Made by a program: the position numbers and the translations under genes. A stretch of 64,000 bases of DNA from Arthrobacter pascens (GTDB taxonomy: Bacteria > Actinomycetota > Actinomycetes > Actinomycetales > Micrococcaceae): contig NZ_JAUSWY010000001.1 in assembly GCF_030815585.1 (NCBI RefSeq), positions 186,001 through 250,000 on the forward strand, read 5' to 3'. Positions 10,535-18,356 of the stretch are shown here, in pieces. How positions within the stretch are numbered: the stretch's first letter is position 1; each line of letters starts with the position of its first letter. A model generated the notes under the pieces. That model made no database searches. It saw only the letters and a program-made list of their open reading frames with translations, and was not told the origin of the DNA.

Positions 10535-10675
10535 TCAGTCAGTCTCAGGGCAGCCGCAGTAGAAACAGTCATCCCCGCCGCTGCAGTCAACCTCAGGGAT
10601 CGGTAGCGGCGCGAGCGCGCTGACGGAGGAAGTTTCGGTGCGTGTTGGGATGAGGGTTTCGACCAGGTCAGTCAT
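10535..10675 (-). CDS. 46-residue Cys-rich peptide
   Basis: A short frame directly upstream of the GNAT-AAA+ gene. Residues 1-29 look like a leader (MTDLVETLIPTRTETSSVSA, then a Pro/Leu-rich stretch). The C-terminal 17 residues are acidic and hold all four cysteines, at 31, 37, 40 and 42 (DCSGGDDCFYCGCPETD). There is no signal peptide. This leader-plus-Cys-core layout resembles precursors of ribosomally made, modified peptides, or a small metal-binding protein. A longer in-frame start exists at 10738. The ribosome site of the 46-residue form is weak. I know no family for it; the precursor idea is inference. Confidence 0.55.
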   Translation of the reverse strand: MTDLVETLIPTRTETSSVSALAPLPIPEVDCSGGDDCFYCGCPETD

Positions 10676-10898
10676 GTATGTGTCGCTTTTCTCTTTGAGG
10701 GCTGCTGAACGAAGAGAACGGCATGATCTGAACCTCACGCCGTCGTGATACCTCCCAGTATGGAACTCTGCTCACATAAGAAAAAGCGATGAAAAATGAA
10801 CAGTAAAGCTTAGCAGAACTGATCTTTGTGGGCGTGTGCCGGGCCGCGACTTCCTTGGTGATTGACGCCACAGCGGTGCATGGATAGCGTCTGCGTTC

Positions 10899-11438
10899 AT
10901 GGGCGTCGTATTTGGCGGGATGGCCGCCAGCCTCGATGGATATATTCAGTCGGAGAACGGTGACTTGTCCTGGCTGAACGACGCCATGGCCAAGGATGAG
11001 GACTACGGCTTTGAGGCGACCATGCGCAGGACCGGAGCCTACGTCATGGGGGCCAACACCTACCGTGAGGTCGCCGGAATGGGTGGCACCGGCTCCGCGG
11101 TTCCCACCTACGTTGTCACCCATGATGGGACCCTGGCCACCAAAGGCAACACGCAGCTGTTTTCAGGAGACCTCCGGGACTTGGTCGCCCGGATCAGGTC
11201 ATCCGTCCCTGAGGATCGGGACATCTGCGTCTACGGTGGTGGCCGGCTCGTCACAGAATTTATCGAGTTGGACCTGCTGAATGAATTAACTGTCTCGATT
11301 GTTCCGGTTGTCCTCGGAGCCGGCGTGCCGTTCTTTGGCAGGATCAGCAGCTTGAGGAGGCCTGAACTGATCGAATGCCGGCCCTTCCCTTCCGGCATTG
11401 TGCTGCTGACGTACAAGCTAAGGCGCCCGGCGGGTTGA
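10899..11438 (+). CDS. dihydrofolate-reductase-family (RibD C-terminal-like) protein
   Basis: A 179-residue protein of the RibD_C/DHFR-like superfamily. It starts with VFGGMAASLDGYIQSENGDLSWL, where MAASLDGYI is the typical first strand and loop. AYVMGANTYREV and ICVYGGGRLVTEFIE are the NADPH-binding segments. Such stand-alone proteins are often called YyaP/YwjB-like reductases; the substrate is unknown and true dihydrofolate reductase activity is not implied. It is transcribed divergently from the Cys-rich peptide operon across 223 bases. No strong ribosome site is visible. Confidence 0.85.
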   Translation: MGVVFGGMAASLDGYIQSENGDLSWLNDAMAKDEDYGFEATMRRTGAYVMGANTYREVAGMGGTGSAVPTYVVTHDGTLATKGNTQLFSGDLRDLVARIRSSVPEDRDICVYGGGRLVTEFIELDLLNELTVSIVPVVLGAGVPFFGRISSLRRPELIECRPFPSGIVLLTYKLRRPAG

Positions 11439-11634
11439 TGACGGCTGGCCCATTGACTTCAGCGGCCTGAGGGATACGGTTAGAGATACTGCATAATCTG
11501 TTCAATGCGTGGTGACGGGTCCACGGCGCCACCACATTTCGGGCCACCGCACCTCAGCGTCGTCGGTGACCCGTTCCCATCGCTTGGTCTCACCCCTAGG
11601 CATCCCGCACCATAATTCCCAGGCAGCGTCCCAC

Positions 11635-12033
11635 ATGACCGCAAATTTCATCAGAGCTTTGGCAGTTAAGTCCTTTGATATTCCCGACAAGAAGCGGTGC
11701 CCGGACAAGGCCGAGTTTGACCTGGTCACCGTTGACGACTATTCAGTGGCACGGCTGATTCTGGAACCAGGCTGGCGCTGGTCCGAGTCCGCCAAGCCCA
11801 CTGAAATGACCGAGTTCTGCGAGCACAACCACCTTGGATTCTGCGTCTCCGGCTCGCTGGAGATTGAAACGTCCGACGGCGTGCGCTCCACGATTCATGC
11901 CAACGACACCTATGCGCTTCCTCCCGGCCACGACGAGTGGGTGGTGGGAGACGAGCCCTTCGTCGCCATTGAGTTCCTGGGTACCGCGTCATTCGGCCGG
12001 CCCAGGAGCAGGGGGATGCACGCGCTTATCTGA
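11635..12033 (+). CDS. cupin-domain protein
   Basis: A 132-residue single-domain cupin. The two cupin motifs are readable around EHNHLGFCVSGSLEIE, a reduced metal-binding motif 1 with two His and a Gly, and around LPPGHDEWVVGDEPFVAIEF, motif 2. The start is placed at ATG 11635 because the sequence upstream of it in frame is Arg/His-rich and not protein-like. The role is unknown; similar small cupins bind ligands or stabilise small-molecule enzymes. It converges on the kinase gene 12133-12894. Confidence 0.8.
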   Translation: MTANFIRALAVKSFDIPDKKRCPDKAEFDLVTVDDYSVARLILEPGWRWSESAKPTEMTEFCEHNHLGFCVSGSLEIETSDGVRSTIHANDTYALPPGHDEWVVGDEPFVAIEFLGTASFGRPRSRGMHALI

Positions 12034-12132
12034 GGGTTCCTCACGGAACGGTTGTGGTTGTCCCGCCATGTCCGCCGCCCTGCGGCGAGCCGTGGACAGG
12101 GTGTCGGTTGGTGCCTCGGGCCGGCGGCTTGA

Positions 12133-12894
12133 TCAGACTGCCGACTGCCTGATCGCAGCGTTGGCACTAACGATTCGGGCGAGCCGGGCCACCACCTCGG
12201 CCGGCGGACAGTCTGCGTCGAGCTCCACGAAGTCTGGATACTCGGGCATAGAGCGGTAGGCATCCCGCAGGGCAACCAGGTCCGCCAACGTTTCTGCATC
12301 GGTACCGCGGGCCACAATCCGCTGGTGCGCGAGTTCTGGCTCGACGTCGAGATGAATCACTGCATCGGGTGCGGGCAGAGCAGAAATGAGCCAAGGGAGC
12401 AGGTGGCCACGCGGTAAGCCTCTGACTTCGCGCAGCGCGAGCTGGCAAAAGAGGTGGCGGTCCATCACCACCAGGCCGTCGAAGCGGCTGGCCCGAGCAT
12501 GGGAAATCAGCACATTCACCACGCGGAACGTGGTCTCAATGGCATCGGCGAGGCGCGGCGGCCATTGCACCCCAAGCCTCGCCGCCAGTACGGACATGCT
12601 CCGCCGGCCGGCATGGTTGCTGAGCAGCAGGGCATCCTGGCCTTCTGCCAGGGCATCGGAGACCAGAGCGCTGGCGGCCGTGGATTTCCCCGAGCCGTCG
12701 ATTCCCGTCAGAACAATAAGCAAATGGCCTCCTTCCGCCGCTGGTTTAACGGCCGGCACTGTGGGATCGTCCCGCCATGCGGCGGAGGTCACATCCGTTG
12801 AGCTCAGACTTTTCCATTTTGCGGTTAAACATTTCCGTACTACGGATTTATCCTCCGCGAAACACTGGACTTCTAGCCTTGCCTGTGACCCCAA
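12133..12894 (-). CDS. thymidylate-kinase-like P-loop kinase
   Basis: A protein of up to 253 residues with a P-loop GIDGSGKSTAA, the DR-type lid motif in VVMDRHLFCQLAL and a C-terminal helix typical of the dTMP/deoxynucleoside kinase group. The DRH in place of DRY/F and the ending make it a relative rather than the housekeeping thymidylate kinase. The first 45 residues are not conserved-looking, and the true start may be an internal GTG (the Val of TVPAVKPAAEGG, position 12762), which would give about 209 residues. It is a single gene between cupin and dctA, and is divergent from dctA. Confidence 0.7.
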   Translation of the reverse strand: MGSQARLEVQCFAEDKSVVRKCLTAKWKSLSSTDVTSAAWRDDPTVPAVKPAAEGGHLLIVLTGIDGSGKSTAASALVSDALAEGQDALLLSNHAGRRSMSVLAARLGVQWPPRLADAIETTFRVVNVLISHARASRFDGLVVMDRHLFCQLALREVRGLPRGHLLPWLISALPAPDAVIHLDVEPELAHQRIVARGTDAETLADLVALRDAYRSMPEYPDFVELDADCPPAEVVARLARIVSANAAIRQSAV

Positions 12895-12929
12895 CGGCCT
12901 TCTGCCGTTCCCACGTTGATAGGCAGCCC

Positions 12930-14354
12930 ATGAAACTCCCCTCCGCCTTAGCGCCCGCTGTCCAGAACCAGACGAAGAAACCGTTCTACAGGTCCCTATT
13001 CTTCCAGATCCTCGTCGCCGTGTGCCTGGGGATCGGGATCGGCCACTTCTGGCCGGACATCGGTTCCGGCCTGAGACCGCTGGGTGACGGCTTTATCCAG
13101 CTCATCAAAATGATCATCGCGCCGCTCATTTTCCTGGTGATCGTCACGGGGATCTCCGCCGTGGGTGACGTCAAGGCTGTGGGCCGGGTAGGCGTCAAGG
13201 CGCTGCTGTACTTCACCGGCGCAACGCTTTTCGCGCTGGTGTTTGGCCTTATCGTGGGCAACATCGTCCAGCCCGGGGCCGGGCTGAACATCGACCCGTC
13301 AACCCTGTCCCAGGACGCCGTCAACGCCAAGACCGGGACGGCGCCACCCAAGGACGCCGGCCAGTTCCTGCTGGGCATCATCCCCACCAGCGTGGTGGGC
13401 GCCTTCGCTTCCAACTCCCTCCTCCAGGTGCTCTGCTTCTCGGTGTTTTTCGGCGCAGCGATCGTCGTGGTTGGCCGGGAACGCTGCATGCCGGTGATCA
13501 GTCTGCTGGAGACCGTCCTGGAACTGTTTTTCAAGATCATGGCCTGGGTCATGCGGGTGGCGCCCATCGGCGCCTTCGGTGCCATGGCGTTCATTATCGG
13601 CCAGTACGGCCTGAGCTCCCTCAGCACTTATGCGCTGCTGATCGCCGCCTGCTACGGCGCCGCCATCGTATTCATCGGTCTGCTGTTTGTGGTGGCATGG
13701 GTCTATCCGCGGGTGCCGCTCTGGCAGTTCATCAAATACTCCAGGGAGGAATTCCTCCTGGCGCTGGGCACTGCTTCCACCGAATCAGTGCTGCCCCGCA
13801 TCATGACCAAACTGACCAACGCCGGCTGCTCCCGGGCCACTACTGGCCTGGTGGTTCCCACGGGCTACTCCTTTAACCTCGACGGCGCCGCCTTGTACCT
13901 GTCGATCTCCCTGCTCTTCCTGGCCCAGGCGTTCGGCCACAACCTGGACCTGGGCCAGCAGCTCGCGGCCCTGGGCATCCTGATGCTCACGTCCAAGGGA
14001 ATGGCCGGCGTTCCCGGCTCCGCGTTCCTGGCCCTCTCCGCCACCGCGGGAGCCCTCGGTATCTTCCCGGTCGCAGGCGTAGCCCTGCTGCTCGGCGCCG
14101 ACCGGCTCATGGACTCCATGCGCGTCTCCGTGAACCTGCTTGGTAACTGCGTGGCCACGTTTGTGGTGGCCAAATGGGAAGGCCAGTTCGACCGCGAAGC
14201 CATGCTCCGCGCTTTCCGTGGAGAGCTCCCTCAGGAGGACAGGGCAGAGGAATCAAGCCCCAAGGGGGCACCGGCGTCGGAAGTCACGACGGCGGGAATT
14301 CCGACGGCGGATGCGGCACCGGAGGTCCCCGCGGGCGCAGCCGGGGTTCGCTAG
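12930..14354 (+). CDS. dctA: C4-dicarboxylate/proton symporter
   Basis: A 474-residue DAACS-family carrier for succinate, fumarate and malate with about eight membrane helices and two re-entrant loops. Family motifs are FIQLIKMIIAPLIFLVIVTG near the N-terminus, LALGTASTESVLPRIM (hairpin 1), TGYSFNLDGAALYLSI (the NxDG cation/substrate motif) and TSKGMAGVPGSAFL (hairpin 2). The C-terminal 45 residues are a Pro/Ala/Glu-rich cytoplasmic tail. The start is set at ATG 12930; the longer upstream frame is not protein-like. The dehydratase gene follows after 59 bases on the same strand. Confidence 0.93.
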   Translation: MKLPSALAPAVQNQTKKPFYRSLFFQILVAVCLGIGIGHFWPDIGSGLRPLGDGFIQLIKMIIAPLIFLVIVTGISAVGDVKAVGRVGVKALLYFTGATLFALVFGLIVGNIVQPGAGLNIDPSTLSQDAVNAKTGTAPPKDAGQFLLGIIPTSVVGAFASNSLLQVLCFSVFFGAAIVVVGRERCMPVISLLETVLELFFKIMAWVMRVAPIGAFGAMAFIIGQYGLSSLSTYALLIAACYGAAIVFIGLLFVVAWVYPRVPLWQFIKYSREEFLLALGTASTESVLPRIMTKLTNAGCSRATTGLVVPTGYSFNLDGAALYLSISLLFLAQAFGHNLDLGQQLAALGILMLTSKGMAGVPGSAFLALSATAGALGIFPVAGVALLLGADRLMDSMRVSVNLLGNCVATFVVAKWEGQFDREAMLRAFRGELPQEDRAEESSPKGAPASEVTTAGIPTADAAPEVPAGAAGVR

Positions 14355-14413
14355 GCTGGAAGGTCAGGGCGGCGGGTCAGCCCTGCCCCGCCGCCTCACC
14401 CCAGGAGCCCCTC

Positions 14414-15346
14414 ATGATCACCCGCGCCGACGTGGACCAAGCCGCCGCAAGGATCGCTGGCCTCACGAGGCGCACGCCCATCCTTGAAGCGGACACCGGT
14501 CCGTTCCCCGGGCCGGTGTGGTTCAAGTGCGAGTTCATGCAGCACACGGGAACGTTCAAGGCCCGCGGCGCCCTCAACCGCATTCTTGCGAGCAAGGAGC
14601 GCCGTGAGCTCAGGCCGGAGGTCGGCGTGGTGGTGGCCTCCGGCGGGAATGCCGGCCTGGCCAACGCCTACGCTGCGGCCCAGCTGAGTGTCCCGGCCAC
14701 GGTCTTCGTCCCTGAGTCCGCGCCGGCCGTCAAGGTCAGGAAGCTGGAAGCCATCGGCGCCACCGTGGTGCAGGGCGGGGCCGAATACGCCGTGGCCTAC
14801 GAAGCAGCCATCGCGCACGCCGCAGAAACCGGCGCCGTGTACTGCCACGCCTACGACCAGCCCGAGATCGCGGCAGGCGCCGGTACCGTGGGGTCCGAGC
14901 TGCTGGAACAGCTGGACCGTGTGGACACCGTGCTGGTGGCGGTGGGTGGGGGAGGCCTCATGGCCGGGATCGCTGCTGCCATTGAAGGCCACGCCAAGGT
15001 GGTTGCCGTTGAGCCCGAAACGGCACCCACGCTCCATGCCGCGCTCGCCGCGGGACGGCCCGTTGACGTAGACGTTTCCGGGATAGCCGCCGACTCGCTG
15101 GGGGCCCGCCGCATCGGTGAGATCGGCTTCGCAGTGGCGGTCCGCGCCGGCGTCGAAAGTGTTCTGGTGTCCGACGGCGATATCGTCGCCGCGCGCTCGC
15201 GGCTCTGGGACGAGTACCGCCTGGTGGTGGAACACGGTGCCGCAGCGGCGTTCGCTGCCCTGCACTCGGGCGCCTATGTGCCCGGGCCGGGGGAACGCGT
15301 CGTCGTGATCCTGTGTGGCGCCAATACGGATCCGGCCACGCTGTAA
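14414..15346 (+). CDS. PLP-dependent threonine/serine dehydratase-like enzyme
   Basis: A 310-residue fold-type II PLP enzyme. The Schiff-base lysine is Lys49 in HTGTFKARGALN. The cofactor phosphate loop is GGGGLMAG, and the substrate loop ASGGNAGLANA replaces the usual SxGNHxQ. It is shorter than biosynthetic IlvA and has no regulatory domain, so it resembles catabolic serine/threonine dehydratases. The ATG follows an AGGAG site. It may be co-transcribed with dctA, which would join amino-acid deamination to dicarboxylate uptake, but the gap of 59 bases leaves this open. Confidence 0.88.
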   Translation: MITRADVDQAAARIAGLTRRTPILEADTGPFPGPVWFKCEFMQHTGTFKARGALNRILASKERRELRPEVGVVVASGGNAGLANAYAAAQLSVPATVFVPESAPAVKVRKLEAIGATVVQGGAEYAVAYEAAIAHAAETGAVYCHAYDQPEIAAGAGTVGSELLEQLDRVDTVLVAVGGGGLMAGIAAAIEGHAKVVAVEPETAPTLHAALAAGRPVDVDVSGIAADSLGARRIGEIGFAVAVRAGVESVLVSDGDIVAARSRLWDEYRLVVEHGAAAAFAALHSGAYVPGPGERVVVILCGANTDPATL

Positions 15347-15603
15347 GAGCTTCTCCGGCAGGACTACTGGCGGCGGACGGTGTGGCGGAGCAGCCCGTTG
15401 CCTGAGTTCGCCGCGGTAGAGGGCCGTTGCCGGACCGCCACCGACCCCACGACCGACGGCGGTTTTGCCGGGTTTGAGGTGACGATGGAAGCACTTTCGG
15501 CGGCCTCTGGCCAGCTCAGTTGGAGGTGCCTAGACTGGCAGGATAATCGTGCGGAGATGCCGCATGTCACCCCCGCGCGGACCATTCCAACCAAGGAAGC
15601 ATC

Positions 15604-16560
15604 ATGCGCCGCTCAACCCAGAATTCAGGAAAAGTACAACGCCGTGCCGCCATAGGATTCATCGCTCTGATGGCACTGCTCCTGCCCGCGTCACCGGCAA
15701 CCGCCACACTGTCCAACTGCGAGAGTGTCATCGTGCTCGACGGCGCCACTTCCGCGGAAGGGATAGCTGCAGGAGAGGGAGACACCTTCTATGCCGGGGA
15801 CCTGGCACTCGGCGACATCTACCGCGGAGACATCCGCAAGGGCGATGCAGAACTGTTTATTGACGTTTCCGATTTTGTTTCGGCACCCAGGAACGCCGTC
15901 GGGATGAAAGCGGATGTCCGCAACGACCTGCTGTTTGTGGCTGGCGGCCCCGGCCACGCCTACGTCTACAACACGGAGACGGCAAAGCCGGTTGCTGACG
16001 TTGTCTTGACCACCAGTCCAGCGTCGTTCATCAACGACGTCACGCTCACCAGGAATGGCGCCTGGTTCACCAGCTCGGCAGCTCCAGAGCTCTACTTCAT
16101 CCCGGTGGGAACGACGGGTGAGCTGGGTGCAGTTGAGACCCTGCCGCTGAGTGGACCGGCAGCGGACATAACTGGGGCTTTCAACCTCAACGGCATCGCG
16201 TCCGCCAACGACAGCAGGACTCTTATCGTCGCCCATTCGGGCAAGGGCGAGCTCTATACCGTCAACCCCGCGACGGGTGAGAGTGCGCTGATTGAAGGTG
16301 TCAGTGTTGAAAATGTTGACGGTATCGTCGTCCAGGACGACCAGTTGTGGGCTGTGCAGAACTTCTCGAACCAGATCAGCCGCATCGAGCTCTCCGACGA
16401 TCTCTCGTCCGGTGAGTTGGAAGACGTCATCACCAGCAAGGATTTCAACGTTCCGGCAACAGCCGCCCTGTTCGGCGATACGCTCGCTGCGGTCAATGCA
16501 CAGTTCATGCACCCCGAGGACACCAGGTTCGAAGTGGTCCTGGTTCCTGCACGGAGTTAG
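15604..16560 (+). CDS. secreted SMP-30/gluconolactonase-like beta-propeller protein
   Basis: A 318-residue exported protein. Residues 1-34 form a Sec signal peptide with a basic start, the hydrophobic core AAIGFIALMALLLPA and probable cleavage after ATA. The mature part has repeated strand-turn units (DTFYAGDLALGDIYRGD; NDLLFVAGGPGHAYVYN; DGIVVQDDQLWAVQNF) like the six-bladed propellers of SMP-30/NHL proteins. Catalytic assignment is not possible, and the protein may only bind ligands. A strong two-way hairpin terminator follows the stop. Confidence 0.75.
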   Translation: MRRSTQNSGKVQRRAAIGFIALMALLLPASPATATLSNCESVIVLDGATSAEGIAAGEGDTFYAGDLALGDIYRGDIRKGDAELFIDVSDFVSAPRNAVGMKADVRNDLLFVAGGPGHAYVYNTETAKPVADVVLTTSPASFINDVTLTRNGAWFTSSAAPELYFIPVGTTGELGAVETLPLSGPAADITGAFNLNGIASANDSRTLIVAHSGKGELYTVNPATGESALIEGVSVENVDGIVVQDDQLWAVQNFSNQISRIELSDDLSSGELEDVITSKDFNVPATAALFGDTLAAVNAQFMHPEDTRFEVVLVPARS

Positions 16561-16568
16561 GGGTTAGG

Positions 16569-16605
16569 CCCGTGGCCGGAGCATATGATCTGCTCCGGCC
16601 ACGGG
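16569..16605. terminator. bidirectional hairpin terminator
   Basis: Perfect 15-base arms (CCCGTGGCCGGAGCA and its complement) around a seven-base loop, placed between the convergent genes ending at 16560 and 16629. The symmetry and position suit termination from both sides. Confidence 0.8.
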
Positions 16606-16628
16606 ACGCCCGGTCAAAAGGCTTGCGC

Positions 16629-17273
16629 TCAGACGGTCCGCGGTGCCTGGGCGAGGTTTTCCTTGAGTTCTGCCTCGTTCTGGCGGATGACGTAGGCCGG
16701 CCGGTCCCGCTCAACGCGCCAGCTTTCGGACAGCAGTCCGATGTTGACGGTGTCGAAGCCGAACTCGTCGTACAGCCGGGTCACCAGCTCAGCCGCCTCG
16801 GGATAGTCGCTGGCAGTGGCAAGGGCGCGACGGTTGGGGGTGCCCACGGGACTGCCGTCTGTGGTGATCTGGGACGCCATGATGTGGTTGAAGCCCTTGG
16901 CTACCTTGGAGTCCGGGAGGTGGTCCTGAAGGAGCCCGGAGGTGGTGGCCTCGCCGTTGTCCAGGGCCGGGATGCGTCCGTCACGTTCCCAGTAGTAGTT
17001 GTTGGTGTCTATGACGACCTTGCCCGCCAGCGGTTCCGCCGGGATGTCCCGGTAGTTCTTGAGTGGAACAGCAACGACGGCGAAATCGCCCGCCGCCGCT
17101 GCTTCCGCCGCCGTGGCCGCCCGGGCTTTGGGGCCCAGTTCCGCGACCAGTTCCGTGAGGGCTTCCGGTCCCCGGGAGTTGCTGATGACCACGTCGTAGC
17201 CGAGCCCCACCGCCTTCCTGGCAACCTGGCTTCCAATGTTTCCTGCACCGATGATTCCGATTGTTGTTGTCAT
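16629..17273 (-). CDS. NADP/F420-type oxidoreductase (NADPH-dependent F420 reductase-like)
   Basis: A 214-residue Rossmann protein. The dinucleotide motif GIIGAGNIGSQVARKAV is at the very N-terminus, followed by the family segments VVISNSRGPEAL, AVPLKNYRDIP and VIDTNNYYWERDG. Many actinobacteria carry several copies of this family with unknown substrates, so true F420 reduction is not certain. The ATG is at 17273. It lies downstream of the SRPBCC gene on the same strand, but a 13-bp hairpin (17352-17386) separates them. Confidence 0.88.
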   Translation of the reverse strand: MTTTIGIIGAGNIGSQVARKAVGLGYDVVISNSRGPEALTELVAELGPKARAATAAEAAAAGDFAVVAVPLKNYRDIPAEPLAGKVVIDTNNYYWERDGRIPALDNGEATTSGLLQDHLPDSKVAKGFNHIMASQITTDGSPVGTPNRRALATASDYPEAAELVTRLYDEFGFDTVNIGLLSESWRVERDRPAYVIRQNEAELKENLAQAPRTV

Positions 17274-17306
17274 GTCCGGGCCAACAGCAGGCCCCGCCAG
17301 GATATT

Positions 17307-18224
17307 TCAGGGCTCCGTGGGGAATATTTCAGAGGGTGCACACACACGAACGGCCCTGGCCCGCAAAAACGGTGCGGGCCAGGGCCGGTTGTGCGGCTCA
17401 GGGCAGGTTATGACGCGTCCGACGGCGGTCAGGGCTGTCAGCGAGGACCCATGCTGCCTCCCATTGGGGGGATGAAGCCGTTGCCCCGTTTCTCGTCGTC
17501 TTTTGCGTTCCGCGGCGCTCCGGATGTCGCCGTCGGCCGTTTCATCGGACTCGCCTTCGACGTCGACCATGCCGTTGGTCTGGTCGAACGGGTGCGCGTA
17601 CCGGTTCTCCGGCCCAACTGCTCCGGTTTCCCCAACGCCACCTTCGCCGACGCCGGTATCCCCGGCCGCAGGTGTGGCGGCGGTTGCATCGGGCGCGGTT
17701 GTGCCGGCGGCACTTGCTCCAGCCGCCATTGTGCCCGCGGTGCCCGCGGTGCTTGTTGTGCCCGCGGTGCCGTCGTGGACAGTTCCCCGCCAGGCCCCGC
17801 TCGCGTACCCCTCGTGCTCGATGAACTTCTTGAATTTTTTGAGATCGGACTCTGCCTGGCGGGCCACCACGTGGAGCATGTCACCAACTTTCTCCACCAC
17901 GCCCTCAGGCTGGTACTCAAGAGTCAGCATCAGCGCCGTCTTGCCGCCGCCGGCATCCTCGAATTCGACGGCTCCGGCGTTGGTGGCACCCTCGATGGAC
18001 GTCCACGCCACCTTGCGGTCCGGAACCTGCTCCAGGATCTTCGCTTCCCATTCGCGGCGGACCCCCGCAATGTGAGCCACCCATTTCAGGCGCTCATCAC
18101 TGAGTTGCGTCACGCTCTCCACGCCACCCATGAAATGCGGAAAGTCCTCGAACTGGGTCCACTGGTTGTAGGCGGTGCTTACCGGTACGTCGACCACAAT
18201 CCGTTTTTCCACTTTCGTGCTCAC
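17307..18224 (-). CDS. SRPBCC (cyclase/dehydrase) protein, probable 3' frameshift
   Basis: The N-terminal 145 residues are a START-like domain (VDVPVSTAYNQWTQFEDFPHFM; YQPEGVVEKVGDMLHVV) of the polyketide-cyclase/dehydrase family. An Ala/Gly/Thr-rich linker follows (repeated AGT units), then an acidic tail. I start it at GTG 18224, which has AAGGAG six bases upstream. The open frame runs to 17307 but its last 70 residues look wrong. Another frame continues naturally with AKDDEKRGNGFIPPMGG and stops at 17438, just before a strong hairpin at 17352-17386. A one-base indel near 17495-17525 is therefore likely, either a real mutation or a sequence error. Confidence 0.75.
   Translation of the reverse strand: MSTKVEKRIVVDVPVSTAYNQWTQFEDFPHFMGGVESVTQLSDERLKWVAHIAGVRREWEAKILEQVPDRKVAWTSIEGATNAGAVEFEDAGGGKTALMLTLEYQPEGVVEKVGDMLHVVARQAESDLKKFKKFIEHEGYASGAWRGTVHDGTAGTTSTAGTAGTMAAGASAAGTTAPDATAATPAAGDTGVGEGGVGETGAVGPENRYAHPFDQTNGMVDVEGESDETADGDIRSAAERKRRRETGQRLHPPNGRQHGSSLTALTAVGRVITCPEPHNRPWPAPFLRARAVRVCAPSEIFPTEP
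17352..17386 (-). terminator. hairpin terminator after the SRPBCC gene
   Basis: Perfect 13-base arms GGCCCTGGCCCGC and GCGGGCCAGGGCC with a nine-base loop. It lies inside the last part of the long SRPBCC frame, which is a main reason to think that the frame has shifted and the gene really ends at 17438. Confidence 0.7.
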
Positions 18225-18356
18225 AACGTCTCCTTCGACTAGAACCGAATCTGATGAGCAAACCATAAATTCATCAGTATGCTTACCATACCGCCGTCGG
18301 GAGCCCGGTTGCCAGAGAGGATGGGCTTCGGGAGGGACAGTACGACGGCGGGAGGT

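Noticed and set aside
15364..15594. Short frames on both strands in the 15.3-15.6 kb gap
   Set aside because: Neither has a ribosome site or recognisable pattern; the gap more likely holds the promoter of the secreted propeller gene.
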